The position numbers and the translations under genes were made by a program. Positions 1 through 10,689 of a stretch of 64,000 nucleotides of DNA are shown here, piece by piece. The notes below the pieces were generated by a model. That model made no database searches, was not told the DNA's origin, and saw nothing but the letters and a program-made list of their open reading frames with translations. Within the stretch, counting starts at the first letter, position 1, and the number at the start of each line of letters is the position of its first letter. This DNA comes from Hibiscus mutabilis (taxonomy: Eukaryota > Streptophyta > Magnoliopsida > Malvales > Malvaceae): contig CM033726.1 of the NCBI GenBank assembly GCA_019671005.1, positions 21,947,657-22,011,656 on the forward strand, given 5' to 3'.

Positions 1-678
1 TTTGATGTTGGCTTCTTGAAAGTTGCCAAATACCCACAGTAGGTCACAAACATAGTTCCCATACCAAAGAAAGATTGGAAGGTTCAGATGTGTGTCGATT
101 ACAGAGATTTTAATAGGGCAAGTCCTGAAGATAATTTCCCATTGCCTCATATTGATATGCTAGTTGATGGCATAGCAGGACATTCATGGTTCTCCTTCAT
201 GGATGGTTTCTCGAGGTATAATCAGATAAAAATAAAGCTGGAAGACATGGAGAAAACCATATTTGTGACCATGTGGGGTACCTACTGCTACAAAGTAATG
301 CCGATTGGACTAAAAAATGTTGGGGCCGCTTACCAAAGAGCAATGGTAACCCTTTTCCATGATATGATGCATAAAGAAATCGAGGTATACGTAGATGATA
401 TGATTGCCAAATCTCGAACAGAAGAGGAACATATTCAAAACTTTAGGAAACTTTTCCAAAGATTAAGAAAATATCAACTGAAGCTTAATCCAACCAAATG
501 TACCTTCGTTGTGTCATCGGGCAAGCTCTTGGGTTTCGTGGTCGACCGAAGAGGTATCGAGATTGATCTTGATAAAGTGAAAGCTATAAAAAATCTTCCC
601 CACCACATACACAAAAAGAAGTTCAGGGATTTTGGGGATACTGAATTATATATCTTGATTTATCTCTCAGTTGACTAA
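1..678 (+). pseudogene. TAT-lineage Ty3/gypsy reverse transcriptase fragment
   Basis: Reverse transcriptase of a Ty3/gypsy retrotransposon, cut by the window start. The frame opens at base 1, has a stop near base 43, then reads through VDYRDFNRASP, the FPLPHIDMLVD block and the catalytic YVDDMIAKS motif (codons near 388-410). The tail LKLNPTKCTF...GKLLGFVV is typical of the TAT/Ogre branch, an assignment strengthened by the second RNase H downstream. Reading continuity is lost after about base 640, where the frame runs into unrelated codons. The catalytic Asp pair is intact, but the copy is not functional because of the early stop and the frame loss. Confidence 0.88.
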
Positions 679-1680
679 TAAATGTGACCCTATCTTTAGA
701 AAACTTTAGAAAAATAACCCTAGAGAATAGAATGAAGGATGCCAAGAGGCTCTGGAAAAGATCAAGACCTATTTGATGAATTCTCCGATCTTGGTGGAAC
801 CAGTACCAGACAGACCGTTGATCTTGTACCTGACCATTCACGAGAATTCAATAGGATGCGTACTAGGTCAACACGATGAGTCTGGAAAGAAAGAAAGAGC
901 CATCTATTATTTAAGCAAAAAGTTCACCAATTGTGAAACATGATATCCACCAATTCAGAAGTTATGTTGTGCTCTGGTGTGGGCTGCCAAAAGACTCCGA
1001 CAGTACACGTGTATCACGCGACTTGGTTAATATCCAAGTTAGACCCATTGAAGTTCTTCATGGAAGCACCCGCTCTGACTGGGAAGATGGCCCGTTGGCA
1101 AATGCTATTGTAGGAATTTGACATTGTCTATGTGAGCCAGAAGGCAGTGAAAAAGAGAGCTATAGCTGATTTCCTAGCAAGTCACACCTTAGATGATTAC
1201 GAGCCTTTAAGCTTTGACTTCCCCGATGAAGACTTAATATGCATCACAACCGAAGAAAAATTGGTTTCAAAAGAAAGGTCATAGAAACTCCATTTTGACA
1301 GGGCCTCCAATGCCTTGGGACGCAAAATAGGGGCAGTATTGATTTCACTAGATGATGTCTACTACCTTTTCACAAGTAGACTAGAATTCTTTTGTACAAA
1401 TAACATGGCCGAGTATGGGGCATGTATTATGGGATTACGCGCAGCAATCGAAAGAAAGATCAAGACGTTGTGAGTTTTTGGAGATTCATCTCTCGTGATT
1501 TACCAACTTCGTAGAGAATGGGAAACGAGAGACCCAAAACTGGTTAAATACTATGATCTAGTCCAAGAACTGATCAAAGAATTTGAAAAGGTTAGTTTTA
1601 CTTACCTTCCAAGAGAAGACAACCAGATGACAAACGCCTTAGCAACGTTAGCAACGATATTCTAAGCAAGTACAAAGACA
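679..1680 (+). pseudogene. TAT element: Ty3-type RNase H plus second (archaeal-type) RNase H relics
   Basis: Decayed continuation of the polyprotein. About 790-1190 encodes pieces of the normal Ty3 RNase H (HENSIGCVLGQHDESG, AIYYLSKKF) broken by frame changes and stops. About 1290-1665 encodes a second RNase H-like domain (SNALGRKIGAVLIS, NMAEYGACIMGLRAA, VFGDSSLVIYQL, EDNQMTNALATLA). A second RNase H downstream of the first is a known hallmark of the TAT lineage; its presence is my main reason for that assignment. Stops lie near 1281 and 1471. There is no long open frame, so this is a relic. Confidence 0.82.
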
Positions 1681-1683
1681 AAA

Positions 1684-3083
1684 ATGAAGCATATTCAAAT
1701 GCAAACCTTTGAGTTCCCCACCTATTGTTACAGCCTAGAAGAAGAAGTGGATGGTAACCCGTGGTACCATGATATCTTGCAATCTATCAAATATCAAACC
1801 TATCATAAAGAAGTAGGCAAGAATGACAAAATGACTATTAGGAGAATGGCGGCAGGATATGTCCTAAATGGTGAAATTTTGTATAAGAGGGGCAAAGACC
1901 AAATACTACTGAAATGCGTTGATGAGCGAGAAGCCAAGAATATTATCTCGGAAGTACACGACGGGTTATGTGGGACGCATGCCAGCAGCTTCTTAATGGC
2001 CCGAAAGATTATGAGGTATGGCTATTACTGGACAACCATGGAAGGAGATTGCATTGAATATGCCAAAAGATGCCATAAATGCCCGATATACGCCGACAAG
2101 ATTCATTCTCCACCACTACCGTTGCATACCATGAACTCACCATGGCCTTTCGCGATGTAGGGAATGGATGTTATTGGGTAGATTTACCTGAAGGCCTCTA
2201 ACGGACATCGCTTTATCTTGGTGGCCATCGACTATTTCACTAAGTTGGTTGAAGTAACCTCTTATACCAATATCACGAGGGTAACAGTCTGCAAGTTTAT
2301 AAAGAAGGAGATTATCTATCGGTATGGCTTGCCCGAAAGGATCATCACTAACAATGCCACCAATTTGAATAACCAAATGGTGACCGAAATATGTGAACAG
2401 TTCAAGAAACACATCACAACTCCACCACATATCGTCCCAAAATGAATAGAGCGGTGGAAGCAGCAAACAAGAACATCAAAAAGAACATAGCAAAAACAAC
2501 AAATACTTTTAAAGACTGGCATGAGAAGCTATTGTTTGCCTACCGAACGTCAGTACGCACATCGACAGGGGCAACACCGTATTCCTTGACTTATGGCACT
2601 GAGGCCGTACTACCTATTGAAGTAGAAATCACGTCACTTCAAATTTTGAATAAAGTAAAATTGGACGAAGCTGAGTGGATAGAAGCTAGGTTTGATCAGT
2701 TGAACCTTATTGAAGAGAAGAGGTTGAAAGCCATCTGCCATGGACAAATGTATCAAAAACGGATGACACAAGCATATGTTCATCCGAGAGGGGGATCTAA
2801 TGCTAAAAAAGATCATACCAATACAGAAAGACTCCCGTGGGAAGTGGATGCCAAATTGGGAAAGGTCGTATGTTGTAAAAAAAGGCCTTCTTCGGAGGAG
2901 CGTTGATCTTGACAAAGATGGACAGGAAGAAGCTGAGCAATCCAATAAACTCAGACTCTATCAAGAAATACTACGCTTAAAAAAGAAAAATAGAAAAAAA
3001 AGAAAAATAAAAGGAGAGGCTCAAGGTGAAAACCCAAAAGGGCATCTTGTGATCAAACGGAGGATTTGTGTTGAAAACCCCTA
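1684..3083 (+). pseudogene. TAT element integrase relic
   Basis: Integrase part of the same polyprotein. The zinc-binding HHCC region sits near 1960-2090 (HDGLCGTH ... CHKCPIYADKIH). The catalytic core follows in several frames: MDVIG (first Asp, near 2166), then ITNNATNLN near 2342-2370, where lineage relatives normally have Asp (ITDNGT), and AVEAANKN (Glu) near 2450. Stops at 2158 and 2443 break the frame. The C-terminal half (RTSTGATPYSLTYGTEAVLPIE, about 2545-2620) is the conserved end of TAT integrases. After about 2770 the frame shifts, and the basic tail to 3083 is low-complexity Lys/Arg that may be non-coding. Confidence 0.85.
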
Positions 3084-3839
3084 AAGAGCGACTCGAACAA
3101 ATTTTGAAATTGAGCATCCGTTGAACAAACCTTCTCAGAGAATTCAGATGTTTCAAATGAGAGCTTCATGCAAAGAGATTATATTTCGGTCCAAAGATTC
3201 GCGCATTATTCATATAGTAAATACTTAGGACCCTATACTTTACTTTCCTCATTGTTTGCCATGACCTTTTGAACTATTAATAAAATAAATCTTTTCACCC
3301 TTTAATTGTTTTCATGAGCATCCTGCAAGTAGTTTGACATGGATTCATAAGGAGCAAAAAATTTCCTAGCATTACTATGACCTAGCCTTAAAAGTGCAGG
3401 TGGACCATAGAAGAACTGACTTTGATAAAGGCTCACTTGAAAAGAGATTGCAGATACCAAAATGTTGTTTGATCAAGAATACATAGGTCTAAAAATGGAG
3501 AAGACACTTTGAAGCTGGCTTCCACGAAAAATAAAAAAAAAAAGAAAAAAGAAAAGAGAAAAAGAAGAAGTAAGAAACAAAAAGATGAGTGGTTAAGTGA
3601 TTGAACCCGTATATGAGATAGAGTATCGCCACCCAGAAAGAGTAAAGAAGAAGAAGAATAAGAAGTAATCAATACAAATCAAGATCGTGCGCGCAAAGTA
3701 GAGGCATAAATGATAATGAGATATCATTATTCATGCATAATGTAGATGACATCCTTAGGGTTAAGAGCATGCTAACTCATACCATTCAAGCATCTTGTTT
3801 GTTTTCTGAACAGATGCTCAGGGATTAGAAGGAAATCAG

Positions 3840-4300
3840 ATTTTTTTTTCGCTTCGCAGTTGAAGAAGCAGCCCCTCAACAAAGAAATCGGGGCATCCTT
3901 CAAGGTTTTCTAGTCTTCAGCTTTCATGGAAGCAGCAAAAACATTCTGGTAGCCTTGTAGCGAGATGTCATTTTTATTCCTATGACGATCAGAAATCGTG
4001 GTATGATCGAAAAATTTTCCATTCTTCAGCTTTCATGGAAGCAGTGAAAATCATGTGGTAGTCTCAAAGCAAGTTACACTTTGATGTCAAGACGGTCAGA
4101 ACCCGGGGCATTCTTTCAATTTTTCAGTCTTCAGCTTTCAAGGAAGCAGCGAAAATTTTCTAATAGTCTCACAGCGAGATGTCATTTTTGTGCCTATGAC
4201 GATCAGAAATCGGGGCATGATCTTAAAATTTTCCAGTCATCAGCTTTCAATGAAGCAACAAAAATTATATGGCAGTCTCAACCCGGGGCATTCTTTCCGT
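3840..4300 (+). repeat. Imperfect tandem repeat, period about 105-112 bp
   Basis: A cassette built on CAGCTTTCAWGGAAGCAG followed by a variable stretch with TCTCAnAGCGAGATGTCAT and GACGATCAGAAATCGGGGCAT recurs with copies beginning near 3918, 4028, 4132 and 4240. A weaker copy lies at about 3850. Copies are diverged by substitutions and small indels. Such repeats are common between the integrase gene and the 3' LTR of TAT elements; no coding role is apparent. Confidence 0.75.
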
Positions 4301-5079
4301 CACCACCACGCGCACCCTTGGCCACTTGCTCTGACGCCGGCCTACTCCACCGTCCACGTCAAAATCCAGATCTGCAAAAAGAAACAAATATTTTAAATCA
4401 AAATAATGAAATTATAACAAGTTGTAACCGAAGCTAGTTCGAGTGCAAATCTTGTTTGAGATTCCAACCAAGCAAAAGAAAGGTAAAATCATCCTTCAGT
4501 TTTTTTTCCTTTTAAAAAAAAACATAAAAAGTTTCGAGAATTTTGGGATAAAAACACATAAATAGGGGAATAAAACGACATCGTTTTGGGGCGTCTGAGT
4601 TTGGCCCAAAACAACGTCGTTTTGGTGGTTATCCGGGGCAAAACTCGACCCGGTTCAGGGATCTACGCATAAATAATAAAGGGGAAATTGCTTTTTCAAT
4701 CTTTTCGCATGGGTGAATCTCTCTGTAGGTCCTTGGAAGTTTAAATCCTTTTGCAATTTGGTCACCTGACTTAATTAAATCAGATTTAAAAAAGGGTAAA
4801 TCATACTTTTGGTCCTTCCGCCCTAAAAATAATTACAAAAAGGGGTTTCCACATGGAAAAATTACATCCGAAGTCCTTGGAATTTTTAAATCTTGCAATT
4901 TGGTCCTAAAATCAGGATTTAATCAATTTTAAAAGGTATATTCGCGAATTTAGTCCCTGATCTTTGTAAATCTTTTAATTTTAACCTTGTATATTATTTT
5001 TTAATTGTTTTTTATTTTCTTTTTTTTCGGTCCTTTATCTATGTTTTATTTATTATATTCAATGTATTTTATTATTTTA

Positions 5080-5300
5080 TTTATTATGCTAATATATAAT
5101 ATATGCAATATATAATATATATAGTATATTATTATGTATATATATATATATATATATCATATGTATAACGTATACTTATATATATATATATATATTTATG
5201 TAATATGTGTAATATATATTATAATTATATAATATAATATTTACTTTATATAGTATTTGTATAATATGTATATATATATATAAGACATGTATAAAATATT
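5080..5300. repeat. AT-rich (TA)n low-complexity tract
   Basis: Several runs of alternating TA/AT, e.g. around 5137-5156, 5180-5195 and 5270-5282, embedded in AT-only sequence. It sits inside the TAT LTR/3' region. No gene signal. Confidence 0.85.
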
Positions 5301-5830
5301 ATTTATGTATTTATGTTTACATGTATAGATTAATATATATTGTATATTATATAGTATTTTATTTGTTTTTATTTTATTACTTTATATTTACATTATTTAT
5401 ATTAACTTTATGTTATTTATTATTTTGTATAAATATCGTATATAGTATTTCGTCTCATTGTTCCGATATTTCTATTGGGAGTGTCATCCCGGCCCTTCGG
5501 GTGTCATCTCTTTTGAACGTCGTGGATACCAAGGCAAATTTAAACTGTTGCGCATGCATTTTGGAAATTAATTATTAAATTAAATCGAATTTTCATTTTC
5601 CTTAATAAATATAATGCGAACCTTAGTACTAATTTTGGGCGTGGTGGGAGTGCTAATCTTTCCCCACTCGTAACCAACTCCCGAACCCATTTCTGGTTGA
5701 CTTTTTCGGTGTCCGGTCTACCTTATCAAAGTGACCGGTGGCGACTCTATTTTTACTATTTTTTTATTATTTAAAGCACGAAGCCCCACTTCAAAGAACG
5801 GGTTCCCAGGAAAGCTAGGACGAGAAGGTC

Positions 5831-6295
5831 GCTACGAGCAGAAATCGAGGTTTGAGAGGAAAGACCGAAACCTTAAACGAGAAGCTCTAAAGGAGGAAAA
5901 TGGAGGAAAGGTACTGTCGTAATTGAAAGAAAAATGCTTCTTTTCGGTAAAATTATTATCAGTGTTAAGGCGATTGTCCTTTTGACTTCGAAATTCTGAT
6001 TTAATGAATGCAAAAATGGCTTCCACAATCTCACCATCCTGACAACTCTACACGCTCTCTTTCAGTCTGTTGTGTATGTATGCATATATACATATATATA
6101 ATGCTTTCTGGTTTCATAGAAGCTTGATGATGGATTTTAAGACGACAAAGAATTGTCTGAGGAACATAACAATCTTTCAAACAAAACGATTAATCACATT
6201 ACTAATCGAAGTATAACACTTAAACATTGATAAGCATTTTGTGAAGAGAAAAAAATATATAGGATTGAATGGGACGAGTATTCACGAAACGGTTC
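5831..6295. other. Region between the TAT remnant and the kinase gene's stop codon
   Basis: No supported gene. About 5831-5930 is G/A-rich retroelement-like sequence; from about 6040 onward it is AT-rich and would hold the 3' untranslated region of the minus-strand receptor kinase gene that ends at 6296. Short overlapping ORFs (5731-5922, 5832-6026) have no recognisable motif. Confidence 0.5.
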
Positions 6296-7581
6296 TCATT
6301 CTCGCCGAGATGAATTACCCAACAAGCTGTTTGTTGAAGGTGAGCTTTGTCCACTAGACCAATGATCTTGGACTGATATAGGAGATCTGTTTTTTACTTC
6401 ATCTAACGCTGTAGTTAAACTTTCTCCTTTCCTTTGCTTCACAATCACCACTCTCCTGCTTCCTACATCAGACTTCTCCTTTGACTTACTAAAAGATTTC
6501 TCACTTTCATCGTCCGAGGATGGACAGGAGGAAGCTGCTGTTGGTGATTCAATGCACATGCCCGGAACCCAAGCGCTGAGCCTGATGTGTTCTAGCTCCT
6601 CTGCAACTTCGGTCATGGTGGGCCTCATGACCCGATGAGAAGCAAGGCATCTAAATGCTAGCTCAGCCACATTATGAACTGATGAAAGTGTCCAAGCATC
6701 TCTATGTGGATCGAGGTATGGATCGATTATCTCGTCCACGCAGCCTCTTCCTATCCTATCATTAGCAAGTGCAGCTAAGTTTACCTCACTATGAGCACGC
6801 GAGAAGTCGACCACTTTCAATGCAGTTATTATCTCCACAAGAACAACCCCGAAACTGTATGTCACTTTTATCCGAAAGATGGAAGTACTGGTGGTATTGC
6901 GGATCAAGATACCCAGGAGTTCCTTGAGGGGCAGTAGATATATGGGATGATTCCGTCATCCCAAGCCTGGAAAGACCAAAATCAGCTACCTTGGATCTGT
7001 AGTTGTAGTCCAAGAGGATATTGCTAGACTTTATATCTCGGTGGAAAATAGGCAGATTCACAGAGTGCAGATAGGAAATAGCCTTGGCAGTTTCAGCAGC
7101 TATGGTTAGCCTTACAGTCCATGGAAGTCCTTGACCCCTCTCTCTTTGTAGATGCTGGGATAAGGTTCCATTAGGCATAAACTCATACACCAGGATAGGT
7201 TCACCATCCTCCATGCAGCAACCTAGGAGGCGGACAAGATTTGGGTGACTGACGGAGGAGAGGAGCTTAATTTCATTCATTACTTGGTCAATACTATCAG
7301 GATCTCTATACCTGAACCTTTTTATGGCAACCCAGTCATCGTTCTGGAGTTTTCCTGCATAAACTGTACCATAGGCTCCAGTCCCTAGTCTTTGTTTATC
7401 ACAGAAGCCATTTGTAGCTCTTTCAATATCTCTATAGGCATAGCAAGGAACACTCGAGTTGCCTGCAGCTTCTGATAGAAGGCGCTTTGCACTCATATGT
7501 CTGTTGATGGAATTAGACGCCGTCGCAAATAGAAACATACAAGAGCCACAACACCCATTAGCAAAGCTCCACCAACTAGCC
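6296..7581 (-). pseudogene. WAKL14: WAKL14-like exon 3: membrane helix, kinase domain, C-tail
   Basis: Begins after the TTAG acceptor at 7585-7582 with a membrane helix (GGALLMGVVALVCFYL) and a basic stop-transfer RRR. One base is missing right after it (near 7517), shifting the frame before the juxtamembrane MSAKRLL segment. The kinase domain then runs unbroken to LSDKSD near 6862, where two bases are missing before the SFGVVLVEIITALKVV helix. The rest, to the TGA at 6298-6296, has the family's C-tail (PTMTEVAEELEHIRLS ... PISVQDHW ... QSSPSTNSLLGN). With these lesions the transcript would not encode a kinase; without them the domain would be complete, with all catalytic residues present. 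Confidence 0.86.
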
Positions 7582-7687
7582 CTAACAATAAAACAGCATG
7601 GTTCCTCCATTACTTAAAGAAGACAATACAGATACTATAAAAAGGACAATACTCTAAGACAACTATTTTGACTTGCTGCCCAGTTAC

Positions 7688-7765
7688 CTCCAACCAGAAC
7701 ACCGACTCTAGTAGTTCCCCTGCACTTGCCAGAAATGTATCTTGAACCATGGTGGCAGTTAGACA
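7688..7765 (-). CDS. WAKL14: WAKL14-like exon 2: short stalk before the membrane helix
   Basis: A 78-base exon found by homology of its product, too short to stand out as an ORF. It reads SNCHHGSRYISGKC then RGTTRVGVLVG, matching the conserved stalk of WAKL14 proteins just before the membrane span. It is bounded by an AG acceptor (7767-7766) and a GT donor (7687-7686); both ends are phase 1, so it joins exon 1 and exon 3 without changing frame. The following intron is only 106 bases (7687-7582). Confidence 0.85.
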
Positions 7766-8934
7766 CTGAAAATGTAGCATCCGGGAAAGAAAGAGGAGAC
7801 AGTGAATTTATTCAATTACAAAAATTACACGCTATGGAATTCAATACCATCGGAACAAAAGAAATTGCTTTCAAGACATTTCACATGCTGGTAGCAAATT
7901 CATATTCTACTCTAGTGACAACATAATTTGATACAAATTTTCGCTTTGAATTGGTCAAGATCTTTCTCAACATAAATACATAATCGAAAACTTTAGACGT
8001 AGAACTGATAAAATATGCAAATGTCAACCTTACAGAAAACAAGCAGATTTCCATTCAGCAAAAACTGTTCGTATCAGAATCATGGTCAGTGACGAAACCA
8101 GAGTCTGGGGTTGGGGGCAATCCATAAATATTGAAAAGTGGGAGGGACAAATTCTTAATCAGTTCAATTTTTAAAAATATATATATATATAAAACAAGGG
8201 TAAAGAATTCTTTTTCTCGTGCGTGGGGGCAAGAGCCCCTCCCAAATATAACGTGGGTCCTTCTCTGATCATGAGGGTTCTTAATAAATGTTACAGCAAG
8301 ATTTAACCCTGTATTTACAGCTAAAATATTTCCATAAAATATTACACAATTGATACGAAGATCTTTCAAGCAAGTTGGTTTACCAAAGGAGATGTTAAAT
8401 TTCAGCCATGCTTCTTAAATCATCAGCCAATACTATATATTTTAGAAGGTACCCAATTGTATCTGCAACATTTTAGTGCATTCTACTTTTCTGCACGCCT
8501 TTACTTCCACAAGGGAGAAAAGTCAGATATAAAACAGAGACGAGAGACATGATGCAAAACAGTATCCTATTGCCAAGTCAACTGCGCTTTGTTCGTTGTT
8601 GACATTGACCGAGCAGCTTCCTTATTGCCTTTCTTGAAGAGAGTACCTTTATGAAAGATGCTTAGATTTATGGGTTGTTATGAACTCAAAAGAGAAGAAT
8701 GAAGGTGGGAAATCAGTTCAACTCAATGACTTTCACAGTCAAAATTAACAACTATTGTGGCTATATTCATGACAAAATTGTTGATTAACAACAAATAAAA
8801 TAATCTAAAATCCAAGTCAAACAAATAAAAAAAGGTCATTCATCCAAACCATTCATAAAAATGAGGGAAATAAACAAAACAAACAAATAAAACCAAGTAA
8901 AAACAAAATCTTTGACCGGGAAGAGTTGGCATAC
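7766..8934 (-). other. WAKL14: Intron 1 of the kinase gene, with a degraded mobile-element-like insert
   Basis: Lies between the exon 1 donor and exon 2 acceptor (1169 bases). No coding potential. About 8078-8290 contains a patch of GGGGTTGGGGGCAA and GGGGGCAAGAGCCCCTCCC with an internal inverted repeat and a short (TA)n, which resembles short non-autonomous plant repeats; I cannot name the family. ORFs on either strand inside this span (7726-7926, 8055-8369) are chance readings. Confidence 0.6.
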
Positions 8935-9640
8935 CTCTCCGGCAACCACCGCCTTCTTTGAATCCATCTCCTTCAAACCCTTCCTTGCAAAGGCACCTAC
9001 ACCCCATCGTATTGTTGCCATTCTTAACATCCGTAGTGTTAGCATTGGGATCGCAATTACAGTCTTTAACCCACCATTCCAAGTTACCTCGTTCCAAATC
9101 CAAAGAAACCACCGAGTTCCTTGTAGAGTCAACTACAATGGAAGACGAGGAAAACAAGAAGCGGCACTGCGTGTTATTAACTTCCTCAAAGCTCAACAGC
9201 CGACCGCCGCTGGTAAAACAGCTTATATTATCACTCCTAGCAACGCAAGGATTAACACTAAATGATCTTTCTAAGAACATGGGCCTTATTTCACAAGGAG
9301 ATGGTAAGGGATTGGAACAGTTTTGGAGCAGAAGACTGTTATCCACGGAAAGCGCGTAGTTTCCACCGAAGAGAACGGAGAGTGAAGCAAGCGGTCGGTT
9401 GCATTTGGCGGGAAGGTCGATGATGATGTTCTTCGAAGTTATGTTGAGGACATGGAATTCTCCAATTCGGACCCCGGTCGGGGTACAGTTGAGTTGGATG
9501 GGGCAGCCCGGCGAGAATCCAAATGGAAAGGGTAGGGGTGTGGAGAAATTACTGGTGACGCAGGAGCCTTGGCACTTGTTGTTCTCCGAGTTAGCTGAGT
9601 TTGCTAGGAAGATAACAAAAAGAAATGCTATGGGTATCAT
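8935..9640 (-). CDS. WAKL14: WAKL14-like exon 1: signal peptide and ectodomain
   Basis: Starts at the ATG complementary to 9638-9640, giving a hydrophobic signal peptide (MIPIAFLFVIFLANSANS). It is followed by the WAK-type galacturonan-binding domain: CQGSC, LPFPFGFSPGCPIQLNC, LPAKCNR, SPCEIRP, then an acidic/Trp motif LEWWVKDCNC. An EGF-like segment with CRCLCKEGFEGDG ends the exon. About 235 codons, phase 1 end at a GT donor (8934-8933). The even spacing of cysteines and the absence of stops suggest the exon is still under, or only recently released from, constraint. Confidence 0.9.
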
Positions 9641-9794
9641 TTTCGATTCTCAAAGAACAGAGCAACATCAGCTTCCTGTAAAACAAGAAGGCGAGCAAAA
9701 CACAGGTTGAAGGATCGATTTAGGACTTAACCATAGAGGTTAAGGGTGGGATTGAGGAAATCCCGAGCTCCAGGTTTTGAAATTTAGGCTCGAG

Positions 9795-10205
9795 TACCGA
9801 TACGGGGTGGCTGCATATCGGTACTCCTTTGTATTGAGGAAGACGATTTGTGAGGGGCATACCGGTACGCCTTCTCGTGTATCGGTACCCCTCGCCTAAT
9901 GTGAATTCCAGTAACGCTTTGGCGTACCGGTACGCTAGGGGGCATAACGGTACCCATTGTTCTATTGCCTGGGGAGGCTTTCGCGTACCGGTACACTAGG
10001 ATAGGGGTATCGGTACGGGTTGGGATCGGTACGGGATGATCCGCATATCGATGTTGAGTACCGATAAGGGGTAAGGGCGCATCGGTACGACTAGTCGTCC
10101 AATTCCTTCGAATCTAATTAACGTATCGATACTCATGGAGGAGTACCGATACCTAGATGGCAGTACTGATACTCTCCTTGGAGTATCGATACTCGCTGGG
10201 CAATC
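9795..10205. repeat. Array of GTAYCGRTAC-type palindromic words
   Basis: About fifteen variants of a 10-base self-complementary word (GTACCGGTAC, GTATCGATAC, GTACCGATAC, TATCGGTAC and similar), spaced roughly 20-40 bases apart. Related arrays occur inside two other LTR families in the window (12345-12670; 38965-39240 with its copy 54240-54500). Confidence 0.85.
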
Positions 10206-10689
10206 TGCCCAAAAAAGTTGAGTTCGCGTTCGGGGGTTCTATAATTTGAGGTAAAGGGCCCTAGGGGTCTATTAGGGTGTAAAATGAATACTAAAACTAA
10301 GAAATGTAGAGTTAAACCCTGTGTGTGAAATAAATGGCTAATGGCTTGGTAATTATTGAGTGGATCGCTTGTTTAATCACCCATAGAGATCCATGGTGGA
10401 TCGGTATATACTACGTGGAAGATCGGGGTCTTTGCTATGTGTTGAAGGGACTCCCACGTAGGTTGGTTGCCTCGAATAATAATGATGATCTAACGAGAAA
10501 GGCGTAAATGAATCCTAAAGACTTATATTAATTAGTGTAACAAATGAGTCATGCCTTGGGGCATTGGTAATGGTTGGCTAGATGCCTTTTATCTCTGTGA
10601 GATATATTGATGCTCGTGGGAGCATGTGTTATCGTATGTGTCTTGGTTAGGAATCTGGATGTCCCAGAGTCAGTGCAAGGGCACTTAAA

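Larger units (their letters stand above)
3084..5830 (+). repeat. 3' non-coding and LTR region of the TAT element
   Basis: No gene is supported here. After the integrase stop comes a long non-coding stretch with an A/G-rich run (about 3526-3580), an imperfect tandem repeat (3840-4300), a series of retroelement-like segments around 4740-4990, AT-rich sequence (5040-5300) and, near 5710-5830, a block with GTGACCGG and TGGCGACTC words seen near the LTR ends of TAT elements. I could not place the LTR's 5' end because the partner LTR is outside the window. ORFs at 4081-4437 and 5321-5578 fall in repeats or AT-rich sequence and carry no known motif. Confidence 0.55.
6296..9640 (-). pseudogene. WAKL14: WAKL14-type wall-associated receptor-like kinase gene, three exons, two frameshifts
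   Basis: Encodes a plasma-membrane receptor kinase of the WAKL14/WAKL21 type: signal peptide, cysteine-rich WAK galacturonan-binding ectodomain, EGF-like end, one membrane helix, Ser/Thr kinase. Exons read as 9640-8935, 7765-7688 and 7581-6296, all with GT...AG borders and consistent phase 1 joins. The length, about 690 residues, is near the family's usual 700. Kinase motifs are all visible: glycine loop GTGAYGTVYAG, VAIK, HRDIKSSN, DFGLSRLG, GTPGYLDPQY. The order of domains and the conserved RLLSEAAGNSS juxtamembrane segment make the family call firm. Two lesions break the frame: a net -1 near 7517 and a net -2 near 6857-6861. Either this copy is a young pseudogene or the assembly has small indel errors; everything else looks intact. 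It is the only host gene in the window. Confidence 0.88.

Noticed and set aside
4081..4437. Plus ORF of 118 codons
   Set aside because: Translation of the tandem repeat in the TAT 3' region.
5321..5578. Hydrophobic plus ORF
   Set aside because: AT-rich sequence translates to Tyr/Ile/Phe; no support as a membrane protein gene.
5736..5746. TGGCGACTCT as a primer-binding site of a TAT element
   Set aside because: The word occurs near LTR ends of that lineage, but no LTR terminus or leader could be fixed here.
7726..7926. Plus-strand ORF of 66 codons
   Set aside because: Antisense reading of kinase exon 2 and adjoining intron; no motif.
8078..8290. Named SINE or MITE in intron 1
   Set aside because: G-rich inverted patch resembles short plant repeats but ends and target duplications cannot be seen.
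8836..9359. Three ORFs overlapping kinase exon 1 in other frames
   Set aside because: Shadows of exon 1; the exon 1 reading has the cysteine pattern, signal peptide and splice donor.
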